Shown piece by piece: positions 6,199 through 8,310 of a stretch of DNA of 8,310 bases. The DNA is from Acetobacteraceae bacterium. GTDB lineage: Bacteria; Pseudomonadota; Alphaproteobacteria; Acetobacterales; Acetobacteraceae. A program made the position numbers and the translations under genes. Location of the stretch: the NCBI GenBank assembly GCA_027311485.1, contig DAICYU010000148.1, positions 1 to 8,310 of the forward strand, written 5' to 3'. Position 1 is the stretch's first letter; every line of letters starts with the position of its first letter. The notes under the pieces were generated by a model. That model did no database searches, was not told the DNA's origin, and saw only the letters and a program-made list of their open reading frames with translations.

Positions 6199-6480
6199 AT
6201 GAAAGCAATCCTGAACGACCAGATTATCGCCGACAGCGCCGACGTCATTGAAAACGGCGGCTACCACTATTTCCCCGCATCCGCGACGCATCTGGACTGG
6301 CTGGAGAAGGCGCCGAAGACCGACTCCGATCGCGCCTGTCCGCACGGCGTGCAGTTCTACGACGTGGTGATCGACGGTGAACGTCATCCCCGCAACGCCT
6401 GGTGCTACGAGAAGCCGCAGCCGAAGATGCAGGCCGTCGGCGGTCGCTTCGGCTTCTGGAAGGACGTAAAGGTCGCCTGA
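6199..6480 (+). CDS. DUF427 domain protein
   Basis: This 93-residue soluble protein fits DUF427 (PF04248), a small beta-rich domain of unknown function. Visible family features are the opening KAILNDQIIADSADVIENGG with YHYFP at 22-26, an FYDVVIDGERHPRNAWCYEKP segment with the conserved AWxY (67-70), and a final strand GRFGFWKDVKV. It is close to the family's usual length. A very good Shine-Dalgarno, AGGAGGG (6184-6190), lies 8 bases before the ATG, so it is translated independently of the membrane protein 47 bases upstream, although probably co-transcribed. It has two cysteines, Cys47 and Cys69. Its 3' end faces the racemase gene on the other strand. Confidence 0.85.
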   Translation: MKAILNDQIIADSADVIENGGYHYFPASATHLDWLEKAPKTDSDRACPHGVQFYDVVIDGERHPRNAWCYEKPQPKMQAVGGRFGFWKDVKVA

Positions 6481-6509
6481 TCCCGGCCTGCCGCCGGTAT
6501 CACCAACGA

Positions 6510-6536
6510 GGCGCGCGGGCTGCCTTGCCCGCCGCC
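6510..6536 (+). terminator. Hairpin downstream of the DUF427 gene
   Basis: GGCG, a bulged C, GCGGGC (6515-6520), loop TGCCTT and GCCCGC CGCC (6527-6536) give about 10 base pairs with one bulge, 30 bases after the stop. No T-run follows directly. It may work together with the better terminator-like element at 6552-6582. Confidence 0.4.
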
Positions 6537-6551
6537 CGGTTCGCGTGTGCC

Positions 6552-6582
6552 AAAGCCGCGCCTTTCACATGGTCGCGGTTTT
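6552..6582. terminator. Candidate bidirectional intrinsic terminator between convergent genes
   Basis: AAAGCCGCG (6552-6560) pairs with CGCGGTTTT (6574-6582): five G-C pairs flanked by a G-T and three A-T pairs around a 13-base loop. On the plus strand the stem ends in TTTT. On the minus strand it ends in TTT after the complementary GC stem. Its position suits both neighbours: past the DUF427 stop and directly at the racemase stop codon, whose TTA complement overlaps the T-run. Confidence 0.55.
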
Positions 6583-7231
6583 ACATCGCCGAACTTGCCA
6601 CTGCCGCCATTGCCAAGGCCGCCGCCGCCTGCGCCGGCTCGATCACCGGCAGCCCGACCTCGGCCTGCACGGCAACCCGGTGATGCGCCATGCCGGTGCA
6701 TCCCAGAATCACCGTCTCGGCCCCCGCCTGGCGTAACGCCACGCCCGCCATAATTAGCGCCTGGCGCGCCGCCACAGGGTCCAGCAGCGTGTCCATCGTC
6801 ACGTTCAACGGGATTTCCGCTGCCAGCCGATCCTCCAGCCCCATTGCCCGCAGCGCGGCGCGGTGCCTGGCCTTGGAGGAATCGACAAGGGCGATCACCC
6901 CGAAGCGTTCAGCGCGGGCCACCGCCGCGGCCACCGCCGAACGGAAGATGCCAAACACCGGCCGGTCCGTCGCTGACCGCACCGCCTCGATCCCAGGATC
7001 GGAGGCGCAGGCGATCACATAGGCATCCGCCGCCTCGCGTTGCACCAGCCGGCACATCGGCTCCACCACCGAATGCCAGTCCCGCCAGGAGTAGATGGCT
7101 GGCGGTCCCTCGGCCAGGGTGACGACATCGAGTGCCGGCCCGCCGGAGAACCGTAGCGGCGCCACAGCAGCCGAAATGCCCGCCGAACAGGCGTCCGACG
7201 AGTTTGGGTTGATGACCAGAATACGTGTCAT
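6581..7231 (-). CDS. Asp/Glu/hydantoin racemase family protein
   Basis: This 216-residue cytoplasmic protein belongs to PF01177. It opens with MTRILVINPNSSDACSAGIS, the hallmark start of hydantoin/allantoin racemases. The two catalytic cysteines of this cofactor-independent mechanism are both present: Cys75 in VIACASDPGIEAVR and Cys178 in VILGCTGMAHHR. GVIALVDSSKARH (111-123) links the two pseudo-symmetric halves. The CxSDPG context points to the hydantoin/allantoin racemase branch rather than glutamate racemase, but the substrate is not decidable here: no hydantoinase, allantoinase or carbamoylase gene is nearby. An in-frame upstream ATG at 7312 would add 27 unrelated residues; the start at 7231 matches where the family begins. 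It is convergent with the DUF427 gene and divergent from the DUF983 gene. Confidence 0.88.
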   Translation of the reverse strand: MTRILVINPNSSDACSAGISAAVAPLRFSGGPALDVVTLAEGPPAIYSWRDWHSVVEPMCRLVQREAADAYVIACASDPGIEAVRSATDRPVFGIFRSAVAAAVARAERFGVIALVDSSKARHRAALRAMGLEDRLAAEIPLNVTMDTLLDPVAARQALIMAGVALRQAGAETVILGCTGMAHHRVAVQAEVGLPVIEPAQAAAALAMAAVASSAM

Positions 7232-7359
7232 GCGCGCGGAGCTCCACCCTGGTGTCCGGGGCCATGCTAACCGATATGGTATTGCGGCGCAGCACGCCCT
7301 ATCTTGCGCCAATTGCGTGACATCGCGGGCGCGATGCGCACGACCGGAAGGACGCGATC
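7232..7359. promoter_or_regulatory. Divergent intergenic region with a 16-bp palindrome
   Basis: These 128 bases separate the racemase gene (minus) from the DUF983 operon (plus), so both promoters should lie here. The AT-richer centre around 7265-7315 is the likely site, but I cannot assign hexamers with confidence. CATCGCG-GG-CGCGATG (7321-7336) is a perfect palindrome 23 bases before the DUF983 start. It could be an operator or a leader hairpin; in GC-rich DNA it could also be chance. Confidence 0.35.
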
Positions 7360-7779
7360 ATGACCATTCAAAGCTGGCGACCCAACCGGTCCGTCACACC
7401 GACGCCTTGGCCCCAGCCGCCACTGACCACGGCGATTGGCCGTGGATTTATGGGCCGCTGCCCGGCGTGCGGCAAGGCGCATCTATTCAATGGCTTCCTC
7501 AAGGTTGTGTCCGCGTGCCAGAACTGTGCCGCGCCCCTGGGGATGGCTCCGGCCGACGATGCCCCGCCCTATTTCACCATCCTGCTGACCGGCCACATCA
7601 TCATCCCACTGCTGGTTCTGGCTGACCGGATAGAGGCCCCGCCGTTGTGGCTGATGTCGGCGATCTTCATCCCGCTGACCCTGCTGGTCAGCATTGGGCT
7701 GATCCGCCCGATCAAGGGCGGCACGGTCGGCCTGATGCTCACGCTGAACATGCTCAAAGCCGACCCAACCGAACTATGA
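7360..7779 (+). CDS. DUF983 family zinc-ribbon membrane protein
   Basis: This 139-residue protein shows the DUF983 pattern clearly: RGFMGRCPACGKAHLFNGFLKVVSACQNCAAPLG, followed by DDAPPYFTILLTGHI. Cys34/Cys37 and Cys53/Cys56 form a rubredoxin-like or zinc-ribbon pair, and the DDAPPYF box leads directly into the first of two transmembrane helices (about 72-88 and 95-115). The molecular function of DUF983 is not established. The start is well supported by GGAAGGA (7346-7352) 7 bases upstream. The stop overlaps the start of the UPF0262 gene as ATGA, so this is the first gene of a tight operon continuing into mtnA. Confidence 0.92.
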   Translation: MTIQSWRPNRSVTPTPWPQPPLTTAIGRGFMGRCPACGKAHLFNGFLKVVSACQNCAAPLGMAPADDAPPYFTILLTGHIIIPLLVLADRIEAPPLWLMSAIFIPLTLLVSIGLIRPIKGGTVGLMLTLNMLKADPTEL

Positions 7780-8276
7780 ACGGACTTGGCCTCGGCTTAT
7801 CTCGCCTGGATCGTGTAGTCCTGGACGGCGATGGGCCATCCAACCTGTCGCCGTTCATCGAAGCGGACCGTGAGCAGGCGGTTGCCGACCTCGCGGCGGC
7901 CAACCACTTCCAGCCACTGATCGGCACCGATCAGGCCGGCCCCTATGCGCTGCATCTGTCGATCCAGGAAGGGCGGCTGCTGTTCGACATCCGCGATGTC
8001 CAGGGCGTTCCGCTGACCATCATCGGCCTTGCGCTTGGCCCGTTTCGCCGCCTGGTAAAAGACTACCAGATGTTGGTGGACAGCCATATCCTGGCGGTGC
8101 AGGAGGGGCGGGAGGCTCGCATCCAGGCCATCGACATGGGCCGTCGGGGCTTGCACAACGAAGGCGCTGAACTCATGACCCAACGCCTCGCCGGCAAGAT
8201 CGATATCGACTTCGACACCGCCCGGCGCCTCTTTACCTTGGTCTGCGTGCTGCATCAGAGGGTTTCGGCACGATGA
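7776..8276 (+). CDS. UPF0262 family protein
   Basis: This 166-residue protein is of normal length for UPF0262, a family of unknown function largely confined to Alphaproteobacteria. The recognisable core includes EADREQAVADLAAANHF, GPYALHLSIQEGRLLFDIRD, PLTIIGLALGPFRRLVKDYQ, an invariant-looking acidic/aromatic YQMLVDSHILAVQEG stretch, RIQAIDMGRRGLHNEGAELM, and a final IDFDTARRLFTLVCVLHQRV. It is soluble with no signal peptide. The ATG at 7776 overlaps the DUF983 stop and has no clear ribosome binding site, so it is expected to be translated by coupling. Another ATGA overlap connects it to mtnA. Confidence 0.93.
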   Translation: MNGLGLGLSRLDRVVLDGDGPSNLSPFIEADREQAVADLAAANHFQPLIGTDQAGPYALHLSIQEGRLLFDIRDVQGVPLTIIGLALGPFRRLVKDYQMLVDSHILAVQEGREARIQAIDMGRRGLHNEGAELMTQRLAGKIDIDFDTARRLFTLVCVLHQRVSAR

Positions 8277-8310
8277 AAATCGACGGCGTCGCGTACCGCA
8301 GTATCTGGGT
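8273..8310 (+). CDS. mtnA: S-methyl-5-thioribose-1-phosphate isomerase, N-terminal fragment
   Basis: Only twelve complete codons are visible before the window ends: MKIDGVAYRSIW. This matches the usual opening of MtnA (M-K-[IV]-D-G-x-x-Y-R-[ST]-I-W), the methionine-salvage enzyme that isomerises methylthioribose-1-phosphate to methylthioribulose-1-phosphate. AGAGGG (8257-8262) stands 10 bases before the ATG, which overlaps the UPF0262 stop by four bases. The call rests on a short stretch and could be wrong in detail. Confidence 0.68.
   Translation, partial: MKIDGVAYRSIW

Noticed and set aside
1..8310. tRNA, rRNA, CRISPR, transposase, phage or toxin-antitoxin genes
   Set aside because: I looked for these on both strands and saw no cloverleaf, spaced direct repeats, DDE-type protein or terminal inverted repeats. 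The window reads as ordinary chromosome with an adhesin-like gene at its left edge.

Overview
The window looks like chromosomal DNA of a high-GC alphaproteobacterium. Codon use is strongly biased to G/C in the third position. DUF983, a UPF0262 protein and an mtnA start occur as one overlapping gene string, and there is a large bacterial Hint-domain protein of a type common in Acetobacteraceae and other Rhodospirillales. I favour an Acetobacteraceae-like host, from gene-family flavour only. There is no rRNA, tRNA, CRISPR array, insertion sequence or phage module.

Layout. (1) Bases 1-1898 hold the 3' end of a very large surface or secreted protein: tandem Ig/cadherin-like repeats of about 130 residues, then a Hedgehog/Intein-type (Hint) autoprocessing domain and a conserved C-terminal module. 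(2) 2023-3231 is a 12-helix major facilitator transporter. (3) 3232-3490 is a non-coding stretch ending in an AT-rich promoter region. It carries a GAAC-N7-GAAC element, which on the other strand is GTTC-N7-GTTC, the alphaproteobacterial LexA (SOS) box, 17 bases before the next start codon. (4) 3491-4141 encodes an unknown protein with a helical N-terminal half and a proline-rich linker. (5) 4262-5212 encodes an orphan GT-A-like glycosyltransferase, followed by a perfect 11-bp hairpin. (6) 5394-6480 is a plus-strand run of pncC (CinA C-terminal type NMN amidase), a small three-helix membrane protein translationally coupled to it by ATGA, and a DUF427 protein. (7) An Asp/Glu/hydantoin racemase family gene lies on the minus strand (7231-6581), convergent with the DUF427 gene; a likely bidirectional terminator sits between them. 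(8) From 7360 to the end, DUF983, UPF0262 and the first codons of mtnA form a plus-strand operon with ATGA overlaps at both junctions.

Most of the window is a mix of housekeeping and accessory genes rather than one coordinated system. The most testable observation is the apparent LexA box in front of the uncharacterised gene at 3491, which makes it a candidate new SOS-regulon member. The second is the repeat-Hint protein, whose architecture predicts self-cleavage at Cys310 (window numbering). I found no clear evidence of a complete novel multi-gene system.
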